From contig NZ_FNIV01000007.1 in the NCBI RefSeq assembly GCF_900104135.1, positions 1-64,000 of the forward strand: a DNA stretch of 64,000 nucleotides, given 5' to 3'. Positions within the stretch are counted from its first letter, which is position 1; each line of letters starts with the position of its first letter. Both the position numbers and the translations under genes were made by a program. Below, piece after piece: positions 42,711 to 52,472 of the stretch. This stretch comes from Halomonas shengliensis. GTDB taxonomy: Bacteria > Pseudomonadota > Gammaproteobacteria > Pseudomonadales > Halomonadaceae. The notes under the pieces were generated by a model. It ran no database searches. It saw only the letters and a list, made by a program, of their open reading frames with translations, and was not told the origin of the DNA.

Positions 42711-42848
42711 GATGTCCTCCGATTGAGCATGGCTCGATGGTTAGGGTGAAGCGTCGATCGCGAAGCAGGAACCTCTGCGATCTTTTGTAGCACGCCGCGG
42801 GGTTGCTGCCCACGACCGCCCGGCCTCGCCGAGCGCTGTCCATAACAA

Positions 42849-42864
42849 TGCACGCGGCGTGCCA
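42849..42864 (-). promoter_or_regulatory. sigma-54 promoter of glnA (glnAp2-like)
   Basis: On the minus strand TGGCACG-CCGC-GTGCA has a perfect -24 heptamer and the required GC at -12. It lies 139 nt before the glnA start. The region 42711-43161 (451 nt) between glnA and the next gene holds no protein gene, only this promoter and NtrC sites. Confidence 0.85.
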
Positions 42865-42984
42865 ACCCTGCACCCATCGGCATCATCATTGCCACAAGCG
42901 CATGAAAAACATCGGCTTTTGCCGCCGACATCCGCTGCACCCCGATGACGCACCCGCCCTGGAAGAACGCTTGCACCGCCACAC

Positions 42985-43001
42985 TGCACCCTGAAGGTGC
43001 A
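42985..43001. promoter_or_regulatory. NtrC binding site upstream of glnA
   Basis: TGCAC-CCTGAAG-GTGCA is a perfect match to the TGCAC-N7-GTGCA NtrC site, about 121 bp upstream of the -24 element. This distance resembles the E. coli glnA enhancer sites at about -108 and -140. Weaker TGCAC half-sites occur at 42972-42976 and 43016-43020. Confidence 0.85.
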
Positions 43002-43161
43002 GGTGATCACCCTGATGCACCATGATCGATCGCATGCCGCCGCGAAATGGGTCTTTGATACATCCCTTAACCAGGAGCTACACTTATTTACATGAAACCC
43101 CGCCGGCAGCGACCCTCCTGGCCGCCATCCGGAGCCTACCGCGCCTGGCCTCGGAGCTCGC

Positions 43162-43710
43162 ATGCCCCCTACCCTCGCCACCCTGATCCTCGACGCTCGA
43201 CGCGCCGGACCGCGGCTGCCGCGGGAGCTCGCCGTGGTGGCGCCGCTTGCCGACGACCAGGAGCTGGAACTGGTGGTGCTCGACGACACCGGTGACCGCC
43301 GTGTCGCCGGCATCGCCCGGCGCTACCGGGCGCGCCACCTGCCGCTCTCCGCGGCATGCCTGGGCGAGCGCCTGAGCCTCGCCATCCCGCGCACCGCCGG
43401 CGAGGTGCTGGTGTTTCCGGTGCTCGGCTGCGTGACTGCCGCCCCGGCACTGCGGCGGCTGGCCCGCCGGGTCGCCGCCGGCGAGTTCGACGCGGTGAGC
43501 CTGACCGATGCCCGCCCGCGGCTGGTCGACCGACTGCTCGGCCGCCGCCGGATCGACGGCGAGGTCGGCGTCTGCGTGACACGCGAGTGGTACGAGCGCA
43601 TCGGCGGCTGCGACCCGCGCCTCGACCACGGCGCCCTGACCGACCTGCTGACCCGCCTGCGCCACTGCGGCGCCCACATCGTCCCCGCCCAAACCATTGA
43701 AAAGGCGTGA
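43162..43710 (+). CDS. orphan protein resembling a glycosyltransferase family 2 domain
   Basis: This 182-residue soluble protein has an [29 protein letters not shown] start resembling the first beta strands of a GT-A nucleotide-diphospho-sugar transferase. [35 protein letters not shown] follows, and the C-terminal [17 protein letters not shown] echoes the family phrase around the acceptor site. A clear DxD motif is absent, so activity is doubtful. It stands alone between the glnA control region and typA. I do not recognise a named family; the assignment is by general resemblance only. Confidence 0.6.
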   Translation: MPPTLATLILDARRAGPRLPRELAVVAPLADDQELELVVLDDTGDRRVAGIARRYRARHLPLSAACLGERLSLAIPRTAGEVLVFPVLGCVTAAPALRRLARRVAAGEFDAVSLTDARPRLVDRLLGRRRIDGEVGVCVTREWYERIGGCDPRLDHGALTDLLTRLRHCGAHIVPAQTIEKA

Positions 43711-43809
43711 TACGGCGGCACGGAACGCAAAGTTCACGAGACAACGCTGGTAGGGGCCGCGCCTCACCCCCTATAATGCGTCCCCGTTTTTTCCCAGCAG
43801 GATCCCGTC

Positions 43810-45636
43810 GTGATCGAGAATCTTCGCAACATCGCCATCATCGCTCACGTCGACCACGGCAAGACCACCCTGGTCGACAAACTCCTCCAGCAGTCCGGCA
43901 CCCTGGACCGCAAGGCCGAGGGGCAGGAGCGCATCATGGACTCCAACGACCAGGAGAAGGAGCGCGGCATCACCATCCTGGCCAAGAACACGGCGATCCG
44001 CTGGCAGGCCCCCGATGGCCAGGACTACCACATCAACATCGTCGACACCCCCGGACACGCCGACTTCGGCGGCGAGGTGGAGCGCGTGATGTCGATGGTC
44101 GACTCGGTGCTGCTGCTGGTGGACGCCGTCGACGGCCCCATGCCGCAGACCCGCTTCGTCACCCAGAAGGCCTTCGACCAGGGCCTCAAGCCGATCGTGG
44201 TGGTCAACAAGATCGACCGCCCCGGCGCCCGCCCCGACTGGGTCATCGACCAGATCTTCGACCTCTTCGATAACCTCGGCGCCTCCGACGAGCAGCTCGA
44301 CTTCCCGATCATCTACTGCTCGGCGCTCAACGGCATCGCCGGCCCCGACCCCGACGAGCTGGCCGAGGACATGACGCCGATGTTCCAGTCCATCGTCGAC
44401 ATCGTCGAGCCGCCCAAGGTCGAGATCGACGGCCCCTTCCAGATGCAGATCTCGGCGCTGGACTACTCCAGCTACGTGGGTGTCATCGGCCTGGGCCGCA
44501 TCACCCGCGGCTCGGTGAAGCCCAACCAGCAGGTCGTGGTGGTCAGCAAGGAAGGCAAGGAGCGCAAGGGCAAGGTCGGCCAGGTGATGACCCACCTCGG
44601 CCTCGAGCGCGTGCAGACCGACGAGGCCACCGCCGGCGACATCGTCTGCATCACCGGCATCGACGCCCTGGCGATCTCCGACACCCTGTGCGACCCGGCC
44701 GCCGTCGAGGCGCTGCCGCCGCTCTCCGTGGACGAGCCCACCGTCTCCATGACCTTCCAGGTCAACGACTCGCCCTTCGCCGGCAAGGACGGCAAGTTCG
44801 TCACCAGCCGCAACATCAAGGACCGCCTCGACCAGGAGCTGATCCACAACGTGGCGCTGCGCGTCGAGCAGGGCGACAGCCCCGAGAAGTTCATCGTCTC
44901 CGGGCGCGGCGAGCTGCACCTCTCGGTGCTGATCGAGACCATGCGCCGCGAGGGCTTCGAGCTCGCCGTGGGTCGCCCGGAGGTGATCATCCGCGAGATC
45001 GACGGCGAGAAGCAGGAGCCCTACGAGGAAGTCATCATCGACTGCGAGGAGCAGCACCAGGGCGCCATCATGGAGGAGCTCGGCTACCGCAAGGGTGAGC
45101 TCAAGAACATGAACCCCGACGGCAAGGGCCGGGTGCGCCTGGACTTCATCATTCCCGCGCGCGGGCTGATCGGCTTCCGCGGCCAGTTCATGACCCTCAC
45201 CTCCGGCACCGGCATCCTCACCAGCCGCTTCGACCACTACGGCCCGCTCAAGCCCGATGCCGCCATCGAGCGTCGCAACGGCGTGTTGGTCTCCATGGTC
45301 TCCGGCAAGGCGCTGGCCTATGCCCTCTACGCCCTGCAGGAGCGCGGCAAGCTGATCATCGACCACGGCACCGAGGTCTATGAAGGCATGCTGGTGGGCA
45401 TCAACAACCGCGCCAACGACATGGTGGTCAACCCCACCAAGGGCAAGAAGCTCGACAACATGCGCGCCTCGGGCAACGACGAGAACATCGTGCTGACCCC
45501 GCCGGTGAAGTTCACCCTGGAGCAGGCCATCGAGTTCCTCGACGACGACGAGCTGGTGGAGATCACCCCCAACCACATCCGCCTGCGCAAGAAGTTCCTC
45601 ACCGAGAACGAGCGCAAGCGCGCCGGCAAGAAATAA
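43810..45636 (+). CDS. typA: TypA/BipA ribosome-associated GTPase
   Basis: This 608-residue translational GTPase binds the ribosome and aids 50S assembly and stress or cold adaptation. The G1 motif [11 protein letters not shown], the switch-region [14 protein letters not shown]3 [16 protein letters not shown] and G4 [14 protein letters not shown] are intact. EF-G-like domains III and V and the BipA-specific C-terminal domain ([34 protein letters not shown]) follow. The start is a GTG ([13 protein letters not shown]) after CAGCAGGA. Length equals E. coli BipA (607). A T-tailed terminator follows, making it monocistronic. Confidence 0.97.
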   Translation: MIENLRNIAIIAHVDHGKTTLVDKLLQQSGTLDRKAEGQERIMDSNDQEKERGITILAKNTAIRWQAPDGQDYHINIVDTPGHADFGGEVERVMSMVDSVLLLVDAVDGPMPQTRFVTQKAFDQGLKPIVVVNKIDRPGARPDWVIDQIFDLFDNLGASDEQLDFPIIYCSALNGIAGPDPDELAEDMTPMFQSIVDIVEPPKVEIDGPFQMQISALDYSSYVGVIGLGRITRGSVKPNQQVVVVSKEGKERKGKVGQVMTHLGLERVQTDEATAGDIVCITGIDALAISDTLCDPAAVEALPPLSVDEPTVSMTFQVNDSPFAGKDGKFVTSRNIKDRLDQELIHNVALRVEQGDSPEKFIVSGRGELHLSVLIETMRREGFELAVGRPEVIIREIDGEKQEPYEEVIIDCEEQHQGAIMEELGYRKGELKNMNPDGKGRVRLDFIIPARGLIGFRGQFMTLTSGTGILTSRFDHYGPLKPDAAIERRNGVLVSMVSGKALAYALYALQERGKLIIDHGTEVYEGMLVGINNRANDMVVNPTKGKKLDNMRASGNDENIVLTPPVKFTLEQAIEFLDDDELVEITPNHIRLRKKFLTENERKRAGKK

Positions 45637-45652
45637 GCCCCGCGCCCGCAGC

Positions 45653-45678
45653 AAGGCCCGCCGATCGGCGGGCCTTTT
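45653..45678 (+). terminator. intrinsic terminator of typA
   Basis: AAGGCCCGCC (45653-45662) and GGCGGGCCTT (45667-45676) form a 10-bp stem with loop GATC, continuing into TT (45677-45678). It begins 17 nt past the typA stop. Confidence 0.9.
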
Positions 45679-45679
45679 G

Positions 45680-45721
45680 CATTCCGGCTGTTTCATTCCG
45701 ACTGTTTCATTCCGACTGTTC
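45680..45721. repeat. three tandem copies of a 14-bp unit
   Basis: CATTCCGGCTGTTT, CATTCCGACTGTTT and CATTCCGACTGTTC follow each other without gaps immediately after the typA terminator. The copies differ at one or two positions. The unit is less GC-rich than its surroundings and is non-coding. Confidence 0.9.
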
Positions 45722-45817
45722 CAATGCTGAATGGCGCGCCTTTCGCGTCGGCGCCGCCACCCTCTATGCTGGAGCCATGCCCTGGCAGACATGCCCATCC
45801 AGAGGAGGAGAGACCCG

Positions 45818-46141
45818 ATGCACAAGCACGTGGAGTGGGACGACCCCGGCGCGGACAGCGTGATGCGCCACTTCCAGCAGGACCCCGGCGGCTACTCGGA
45901 CCCCGGCCCCGGCGACATCCTTTCGGCCCGCCACCAGGGCGCCGTGGTGCGGGTGAAGGTGGAGGCCTACGTCGACGGCACCAGCATCGGCGAGGTGGCG
46001 GCGATCATCTCGGTGGACAACGGCCGGCGGCTCAAGTCCCACGGCAAGCTGGCCCTCGGCGACACCGTGCGCCTGCCCGACGAGTGCCGGGCGCTGGAGC
46101 CGACCCTCGGCGACCCCGAGGAGCGGCCCGAGGATGACTAG
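45818..46141 (+). CDS. small hypothetical protein
   Basis: This 107-residue soluble acidic protein is not recognised. The ATG follows a strong AGAGGAGGAGAG ribosome site. The translation (HKHVEWDDPGADSVMRHFQQDPGGYSD, then ILSARHQGAVVRVKVEAYVDGTSIGEVAAII) has a likely beta-rich centre and an acidic tail (DPEERPEDD). There are no membrane segments or cysteines. It stands alone between typA and an SNF transporter. A good ribosome site and neighbour-like codon use support a real gene, possibly lineage-specific. Confidence 0.7.
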   Translation: MHKHVEWDDPGADSVMRHFQQDPGGYSDPGPGDILSARHQGAVVRVKVEAYVDGTSIGEVAAIISVDNGRRLKSHGKLALGDTVRLPDECRALEPTLGDPEERPEDD

Positions 46142-46268
46142 TCGATAGCCGCATCTTCGGCGACGTTAACGCGTCGTAAACGCCCCGCCACTGGCTCCCG
46201 GCGTCGTTTTGCCGCAAAGTGGCGGGCTGGGCCCACAAGGCCAACGAACTCGAGTCGCGGGAGCATCG

Positions 46269-47714
46269 ATGAGCACGCATAACGTCTGGACCCACAAGGG
46301 CACCTTCCTGCTGGCCGCGGTCGGCTCGGCGGTGGGGCTCGGGAACCTGTGGCGCTTCCCCTACCTGGCCGGCGAGAACGGCGGCGGCGCCTTCCTGCTG
46401 ATCTACGCCCTGACCATCTTCGCCGTGGGCATCCCCATCCTGATCGCCGAGATCATGCTCGGCCGCAACAGCCGGCGCAGCCCCATCATGGGCATGCGCT
46501 TTTTGACCCGCACCCACCACACCTCGCGCAGCTGGGAGAGCATCGGCTGGCTGGGTGCCGTCTCCGCCTTCCTGATCCTCAGCTTCTACTCGGTGATCGC
46601 CGGCTGGGCGATCCACTACACCTGGCAGATGCTCACCGGCGCCCTGGCCGGGGCCGATGCCGAGACCATCGCCGCCGGCTTCGACGCCCTGCTCGCCTCC
46701 CCGGCCCTGCTCACCCTCTACCACACCCTGTTCATCATCGCCTCGGGACTGATCGTGGGGCTCGGCATCCATGGCGGCATCGAGCGCGGCCTGCGGGTGA
46801 TCATGCCGGCGCTGTTCGTTATCCTGCTGGTGGTGCTGGGCTACGGGGCGGTCAACGGCGACTTCGCCGCCGCCGCCGGCTTCCTGTTCACCTTCAACAT
46901 CGCCGACCTGAGCCTCGAGGGCTGGCTGGAGGCCATGGGGCAGTCGTTCTTCACCCTGAGCCTCGGCATGGGCGCCATCATGGCCTACGGCGCCTACATG
47001 TCGGGCGAGGCCTCACTGACCCGCACCGCCATCGCCATCGCCGTGGTGGACACCGCGGTGGCGGTGGTCGCCGGCCTGGCGATCTTCTCGCTGGTGTTCG
47101 GCGCCGGCCTCGACGCCGGCCAGGGCCCCGGGCTGATGTTCGTCACCCTGCCGCTGGCCTTCGCCGAGATGCCCGGCGGCGCGCTGATCGGCGGCGTGTT
47201 CTTCGTGCTGGTGCTGGGCGCGGCGATCAGCTCCTCCATCTCGCTGATCGAGCCGGTGGCGGCCTATCTGGTGGAGCGCTTCGACCTCACCCGCCCCCAG
47301 GCGGTGTTCGCCATGGTGGTGGCTTCCTGGGCGCTGGGGCTGCTCACCGTGGTCAGCTTCAACCTGTGGGCCGAGGCCAGCGTCTTCCACAGCCTGTTCG
47401 GGCGCAGCGCCTTCGACCTCCTCGAGCTGCTCACCAACATCTTCATGCCGCTGGGTGGCCTGCTGATCGCGCTGTTCGCCGGCTGGGCGCTGACCCACTC
47501 CGAGGTGATGAAGGAGATGCGCACCAACGAGGCCTGGTTCGGTGCCTGGCGCTTCCTGGTGCGCTTCGTCGCCCCGGCGGCGGTCTCCTTCGTGTTCCTG
47601 CGCGCCATCCCCCAGGTGGAGGGCTACCTGATCCCGGCCATCGGCGCGGTGGTGATCGTCGGCGCCTTCGCCGCCGGCCGCACCTTCCTGATGGAGGAGA
47701 GCCAGGAGCGGTGA
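46269..47714 (+). CDS. second SNF-family sodium-dependent transporter
   Basis: This 481-residue NSS/SNF symporter has the signature VGLGNLWRFPYLAGENGGGAFL in its first helix and about 12 hydrophobic segments. It also has the conserved FFTLSLGMGAIMAYGAYM region of helix 6. It resembles but is distinct from the protein at 10381-11721. The ATG at 46269 gives STHNVWTHKGTFLLAAVGSAVG, the family start; the longer open frame is unsupported. It is followed by a GC-rich hairpin and the liv genes, so it may take up a related amino acid. Substrate unknown. Confidence 0.88.
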   Translation: MSTHNVWTHKGTFLLAAVGSAVGLGNLWRFPYLAGENGGGAFLLIYALTIFAVGIPILIAEIMLGRNSRRSPIMGMRFLTRTHHTSRSWESIGWLGAVSAFLILSFYSVIAGWAIHYTWQMLTGALAGADAETIAAGFDALLASPALLTLYHTLFIIASGLIVGLGIHGGIERGLRVIMPALFVILLVVLGYGAVNGDFAAAAGFLFTFNIADLSLEGWLEAMGQSFFTLSLGMGAIMAYGAYMSGEASLTRTAIAIAVVDTAVAVVAGLAIFSLVFGAGLDAGQGPGLMFVTLPLAFAEMPGGALIGGVFFVLVLGAAISSSISLIEPVAAYLVERFDLTRPQAVFAMVVASWALGLLTVVSFNLWAEASVFHSLFGRSAFDLLELLTNIFMPLGGLLIALFAGWALTHSEVMKEMRTNEAWFGAWRFLVRFVAPAAVSFVFLRAIPQVEGYLIPAIGAVVIVGAFAAGRTFLMEESQER

Positions 47715-47719
47715 TCCCG

Positions 47720-47741
47720 GCCGCCGCCTGCGGGCGGCGGC
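47720..47741 (+). terminator. GC-rich hairpin between SNF transporter and livG
   Basis: GCCGCCGCC (47720-47728) and GGCGGCGGC (47733-47741) form a perfect 9-bp stem with a 4-nt loop 5 nt past the stop codon. It lacks a T-run, so it may attenuate rather than end transcription into livG. Confidence 0.5.
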
Positions 47742-47779
47742 GTCATGTCGGCCATTACAACGACCAAGAGAATTTCCGC

Positions 47780-48545
<766 letters not shown>

Positions 48546-48559
<14 letters not shown>

Positions 48560-49250
48560 TGCCCGCGACGTCTACGGCGGCTACGGCGGCATGAACATCC
48601 TCAACGGGGTGAACATGACCCTCGAGGCCGACGAGATCGGCGTCATTGTCGGCCCCAACGGCGCCGGCAAGTCCACCATGCTCAAGGCCATCTTCGGCCT
48701 GCTCACCGTCACCCAGGGCGAGATCCTGCTGCGCGGCGAGCCCATCCACAACCTGCCGCCCAACAAGCTGGTGCAGCGGGGCATGGGCTTCGTCCCCCAG
48801 GAGCACAACGTCTTCCCGAGCCTGACGGTGAAGGAGAACCTGCAGATGGGCGCCTTCCTAAAGCCGGGCAACGTCAGGCGCATGCTGAAGCAGATCTACG
48901 ACTTCTTCCCGCCCCTCTACGACAAGCGCCACCAGCCCGCCGGCGAGCTCTCCGGCGGCCAGCGCCAGATGGTCGCCATGGGCCGCGCGCTGATGGCCGA
49001 ACCCAGCGTGCTGCTGCTCGACGAGCCCACCGCCGGCCTCTCGCCGCTCTACATGAACGAGATCTTCGAGCAGGTGAAGCAGGTCAACGCCGCCGGCGTC
49101 GGCATCCTGATGGTGGAGCAGAACGCCAAGCAGGCGCTGGCGATCGCCGACAAGGGCTTCGTGCTGGCCGCCGGCCAGAACCGTTTCACCGATACCGGCG
49201 CCGCGCTGCTGGCGGACCCGGAAGTGGCCAGGAGCTTCCTGGGCGGCTGA
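48546..49250 (+). CDS. livF: branched-chain amino acid type ABC transporter ATPase (LivF)
   Basis: This 234-residue ATPase has Walker A GPNGAGKSTML, signature ELSGGQRQMVAMGRAL, Walker B VLLLDEPTAGLSP and the switch His position replaced by Gln in VEQNAKQAL, as is normal for LivF. It overlaps livG by 14 nt and precedes livH by 26 nt, in line with one operon. It pairs with LivG to drive the LivH/LivM channel. Confidence 0.91.
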
Positions 49251-49276
49251 GCCCCGGAGCAGGGAGAACCAACCTC

Positions 49277-50281
49277 GTGAACGAATTCGTCTTCTTCCTC
49301 AACTACGTGGTCGTCGCCGGCAGCGTCACCGGGTCGATCTACGCCATCGGCGCGGTGGGCGTCACCCTGGTGTTCAGCATCATGCGCTTCGCCCACTTCG
49401 CCCACGCCGACATGATGACCTTCGGCGCCTTCACGGTGCTGCTGCTGACCACCGCCTTCCCGGGGGCCGGCGCCGCCCTGGGGCTGCCCACGGCGGTGGT
49501 GATGCTGCCGCTGGCCATGCTGCTCACCGCGGCCCTGGCGGTGGGCATCGACAAGGCCTTCTACAAGCCGCTGCGCGCCCACGGCGTCAAGCCCATCGTC
49601 ATGGTGATCGCCTCGCTGGGCGTCACCCTGATGCTGCAGGGGCTGATCCGCCTGTTCGCCGGCACCAGCGGCCAGAGCCTCTACGTCGACGACCGCAAGG
49701 AGATCTTCCGCCTCGCCCTGCCCTTCGAGGGCGCCCGGGCGCCAATCGTGATCACCGAGCCCCAGGTGATCCTCTTCGTGCTGACCCTCGTCTGCGTGGT
49801 GGGACTGCACCTCTTCCTGTCGCGCTCGCGGCTGGGCAAGGCGATGCGGGCGATGTCCGACAACCCCGACCTGGCCCGCGCCTCGGGCATCAACACCAAC
49901 CTGATCGTCGCCGTCACCTGGGTGATCGTCGGGGGACTGGCGGCCATCGCCGGCACCCTGCTGTCGCTGGATGTCACCTTCAAGCCAGACCTCAGCTTCT
50001 TCCTGCTGCTGCCGATCTTCGCCGCGGCCATCGTCGGCGGCGTGGGCCACCCCTTCGGCGCCATCGCCGGCGGCTTCGTGGTGGGCTTCGCCGAGACCCT
50101 GGCGGTGTTCAACTGGAGCGTGCTGCTGCGCCCCTTCCGCGACAGCCTGCCGGAGTGGCTGGCCAGCGCCGATAACCTCGCCTTCGTCGGCACGGAGTAC
50201 AAGATCGTGGTGCCCTTCGTCCTCCTGGTCGCCATCCTGGTGTGGCGCCCCACCGGCATCTTCAAGGGGAAGGTGATCTGA
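49277..50281 (+). CDS. livH: branched-chain amino acid type ABC permease (LivH)
   Basis: This 334-residue membrane permease starts with a GTG after GGAGAA. It carries the LivH motifs GSVTGSIYAIGAVGVTLVFSIMRFAHFAHADMM and ARASGINTNLIVAVTWVIVGGLAAIAGTLL, the latter including the ATPase-coupling loop. About eight hydrophobic segments are seen. It is somewhat longer than E. coli LivH (308). The stop shares a base with the livM start (TGATG), so translation is coupled. Confidence 0.9.
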   Translation: MNEFVFFLNYVVVAGSVTGSIYAIGAVGVTLVFSIMRFAHFAHADMMTFGAFTVLLLTTAFPGAGAALGLPTAVVMLPLAMLLTAALAVGIDKAFYKPLRAHGVKPIVMVIASLGVTLMLQGLIRLFAGTSGQSLYVDDRKEIFRLALPFEGARAPIVITEPQVILFVLTLVCVVGLHLFLSRSRLGKAMRAMSDNPDLARASGINTNLIVAVTWVIVGGLAAIAGTLLSLDVTFKPDLSFFLLLPIFAAAIVGGVGHPFGAIAGGFVVGFAETLAVFNWSVLLRPFRDSLPEWLASADNLAFVGTEYKIVVPFVLLVAILVWRPTGIFKGKVI

Positions 50282-51591
50282 TGAGCACACAGTACAAGCA
50301 ACGAGAGGACCTGGTCGCCGCCCCGTCGCGCTTCCCGCTGCGCGAGGTGGCGCTGTTCGGCGCCCTGCTGGTCGCCATCTTCGGCGTCTACGCGCTGATG
50401 GGCGCCGCCTACAGTACCCGCATGCTGGTGGAGGCGGCCTGCTACGCCATCCTTGCCCTGGGCCTGACCATCCAGTGGGGCTACGCCGGCCAGTTCAACG
50501 CCGGGGTGATGGGCTTCGTGGCCCTGGGCGGCTACTGCGCCATGGCCTTCAGCATGCCGGTCAATGCCGACTTCTGGGCAAGCCCCCTCTCCGGCGAGCT
50601 GGGCATGGTGGTGCTGATGGCGCTGGGCGGCGTGCTGGTGGTGGTGGGCGCCAGCCGCCTGCACCACCTGGGCGTGCCCAGGCGGCTGCGCACCGGCCTG
50701 GCGGTGGCCCTGGCGCTGCTCTTCTACCTGCTGGTCTCGGCGCGCCTGGGCGTGGTCACCGAGCAGATCGAGTCGCAATTCGGCTACATCGGCGGGCTGG
50801 GGCTGCCTCCCTGGGCCGGCTGGATCGTCGGCGGCGCCCTGGCCGGCGTGGTCGGCTACTTCATCGGTAAGGTGTGCCTGGGGCTGCGCAGCGACTACCT
50901 GGCCATCGCCACCCTGGGCATCGCCGAGATCATCAAGGCGGTGCTCAAGAACGCCGACTGGCTGACCCGCGGCACCGCCACCGTCTCGCCGCTGCCCTGG
51001 CCGGTGCCGGGCCCCGAGACGGTCGGCTTCACCCTGGCCCGGGCGTTCTACCTCTCGGTCACGGCGGTGATGATCGCGGTGATCTTCTTCCTGCTCACCC
51101 GCGCCTACCATGCCCCCTGGGGGCGCATGATCCGCGCCATCCGCGACAACGAGATCTCCTCCGCCGCCATGGGCAAGGACATCAACCGCCGGCGCCTGGA
51201 GATCTTCGTGCTGGGCTGCATCCTGATGGGCATCGGCGGCGCCACCCTGGGCAGCTTCAACGGCATCTTCGACCCCCAGGGCTACCTGCCCCTCAACCAC
51301 ACCTTCCTGGTGCTGGTGATGGTGATCCTGGGCGGGCCGGGTAACAATCTGGGCACGATCTTCGGCGCCCTGACGGTCTACCTGATCTGGGTGATGTCCG
51401 AGCCCCTGGCGCTGAGCGTGCTCGAGCTGATGGTCGCCTTCGGCGAGGGCAGCTTCGGCTGGGACGCCCCCACCAACCTCGACAGCCGCGCGCTCCAGGC
51501 CCGGGTGTTCGTGATCGGCCTGCTGATCACCCTGGTGCTGCGCTTCGCGCCCAAGGGGCTGCTGCCCGAGAAGGTGAAGCACCACGGCTGA
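50281..51591 (+). CDS. livM: branched-chain amino acid type ABC permease (LivM)
   Basis: This 436-residue membrane permease has the LivM core LGLTIQWGYAGQFNAGVMGFVALGGYCA and the coupling loop GRMIRAIRDNEISSAAMGKDINRRRLEIFVLGCILMGIGGATLG. GPGNNLGTIFGAL follows near the C-terminus. An extra membrane portion (about 120-190) separates the two core parts, making it longer than many homologues. The start codon overlaps the livH stop by one base. The binding protein gene does not follow, as would be usual. Instead a GntR regulator gene begins 106 nt later. Confidence 0.9.
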   Translation: MSTQYKQREDLVAAPSRFPLREVALFGALLVAIFGVYALMGAAYSTRMLVEAACYAILALGLTIQWGYAGQFNAGVMGFVALGGYCAMAFSMPVNADFWASPLSGELGMVVLMALGGVLVVVGASRLHHLGVPRRLRTGLAVALALLFYLLVSARLGVVTEQIESQFGYIGGLGLPPWAGWIVGGALAGVVGYFIGKVCLGLRSDYLAIATLGIAEIIKAVLKNADWLTRGTATVSPLPWPVPGPETVGFTLARAFYLSVTAVMIAVIFFLLTRAYHAPWGRMIRAIRDNEISSAAMGKDINRRRLEIFVLGCILMGIGGATLGSFNGIFDPQGYLPLNHTFLVLVMVILGGPGNNLGTIFGALTVYLIWVMSEPLALSVLELMVAFGEGSFGWDAPTNLDSRALQARVFVIGLLITLVLRFAPKGLLPEKVKHHG

Positions 51592-51618
51592 GCGAAACCA
51601 GGAACAGGGGGAGGTTGA

Positions 51619-51646
51619 GGGCGTGGCTTCGGCGTTAGCCACGCCC
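51619..51646 (+). terminator. hairpin after livM
   Basis: GGGCGTGGCT (51619-51628) and AGCCACGCCC (51637-51646) form a perfect 10-bp stem with an 8-nt loop, 28 nt past the livM stop. No T-run is present. It probably closes the liv transcript before the gntR gene. Confidence 0.6.
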
Positions 51647-51697
51647 CGCCATCTTGCCGATAATGGGCCTCGTCGCAACGGGGAGCACAGAAGACGA

Positions 51698-52438
51698 ATG
51701 GCAGCGAGTCGGCGTTTACCGTATCGGGTGGCGGACACCATCAAGGGCTGGATCGTGGATCGCCAGCTGATGCCCGGTGACCGGCTGCCGAGCGAGGCGG
51801 AGCTGATGGCCAGGCTGGATGTCTCCAAGGGCACCATCCGCGAGAGTACCCGCGTGCTGGAGGCCCAGGGGCTGGTGGAGACGCGCACCGGGCCCGGTGG
51901 CGGCGTCTTCGTCTGCCGCATGAGCGAAGCCAAGGCCACGGCACTGCTCAGCCATTACTTCTACTTCCAGGACGTCTCGATTCGTGACGTCTATCAGATC
52001 CGTCTGGCGCTGGAGCCCGAACTGGCCGCGTCGCTGGCCGGCAAGGTCGGCGCCGAGGACCTGGCCCGCCTGCGCGACAGTCTGCACAGCTACGCGGAAC
52101 CCGCCGGCGACATGGAAGGCGAACGCCAGCAACACATGGAGTCGCTGCGCTTCCACGAGATGCTGGCCGAGCTCGCCGGTGGCAATCCGCTGCTCTCCTT
52201 CATCATCCGCTTCATCGTACAGGTGCTCTCTGACCTCACCGTCTATCGCCGGCTCTACGAACCCGGCGCCCACCAGATCGGGCCCACCGGGTGTCGCTAC
52301 CATGCGCGTATCCTCGATGCCATCGAGGCCGGCGATGCCGAGCTGGCTCGGGCACTGATGCGCGAGCACATGCTCTCCGCCCAGGCGGTGATGAACGACA
52401 ACGAGGCCCAGGTACAGCGCGGCTTCCTCACCGGCTGA
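51698..52438 (+). CDS. GntR-family (FadR/FCD) regulator of the adjacent catabolic module
   Basis: This 246-residue protein has an N-terminal winged helix (about 8-75: RVADTIKGWIVDRQLMPGDRLPSEAELMARLDVSKGTIRESTRVLEAQGLVETRTGPGGGVFV). A C-terminal FCD ligand domain (about 95-235) has helix segments RFHEMLAELAGGNPLL and RYHARILDAIEAGD with metal-ligand histidines. It faces the convergent amidohydrolase gene 34 nt away. Its likely operator is the 18-bp palindrome over the promoter of the yfcC-like operon at 55893-55910. The effector is probably a carboxylic acid derived from the substrate of the module; this is inferred from the FCD family. Confidence 0.85.
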   Translation: MAASRRLPYRVADTIKGWIVDRQLMPGDRLPSEAELMARLDVSKGTIRESTRVLEAQGLVETRTGPGGGVFVCRMSEAKATALLSHYFYFQDVSIRDVYQIRLALEPELAASLAGKVGAEDLARLRDSLHSYAEPAGDMEGERQQHMESLRFHEMLAELAGGNPLLSFIIRFIVQVLSDLTVYRRLYEPGAHQIGPTGCRYHARILDAIEAGDAELARALMREHMLSAQAVMNDNEAQVQRGFLTG

Positions 52439-52472
52439 ATCGGGCGCCATCAGCCCCCTTCCGTCCTGGCTG

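Noticed and set aside
43084-43767. 227-codon minus-strand frame opposite the glycosyltransferase-like gene
   Set aside because: The translation is rich in Gly, Ala, Gln and Arg with no family pattern. The plus-strand protein has alternating strand-helix character and a plausible start.
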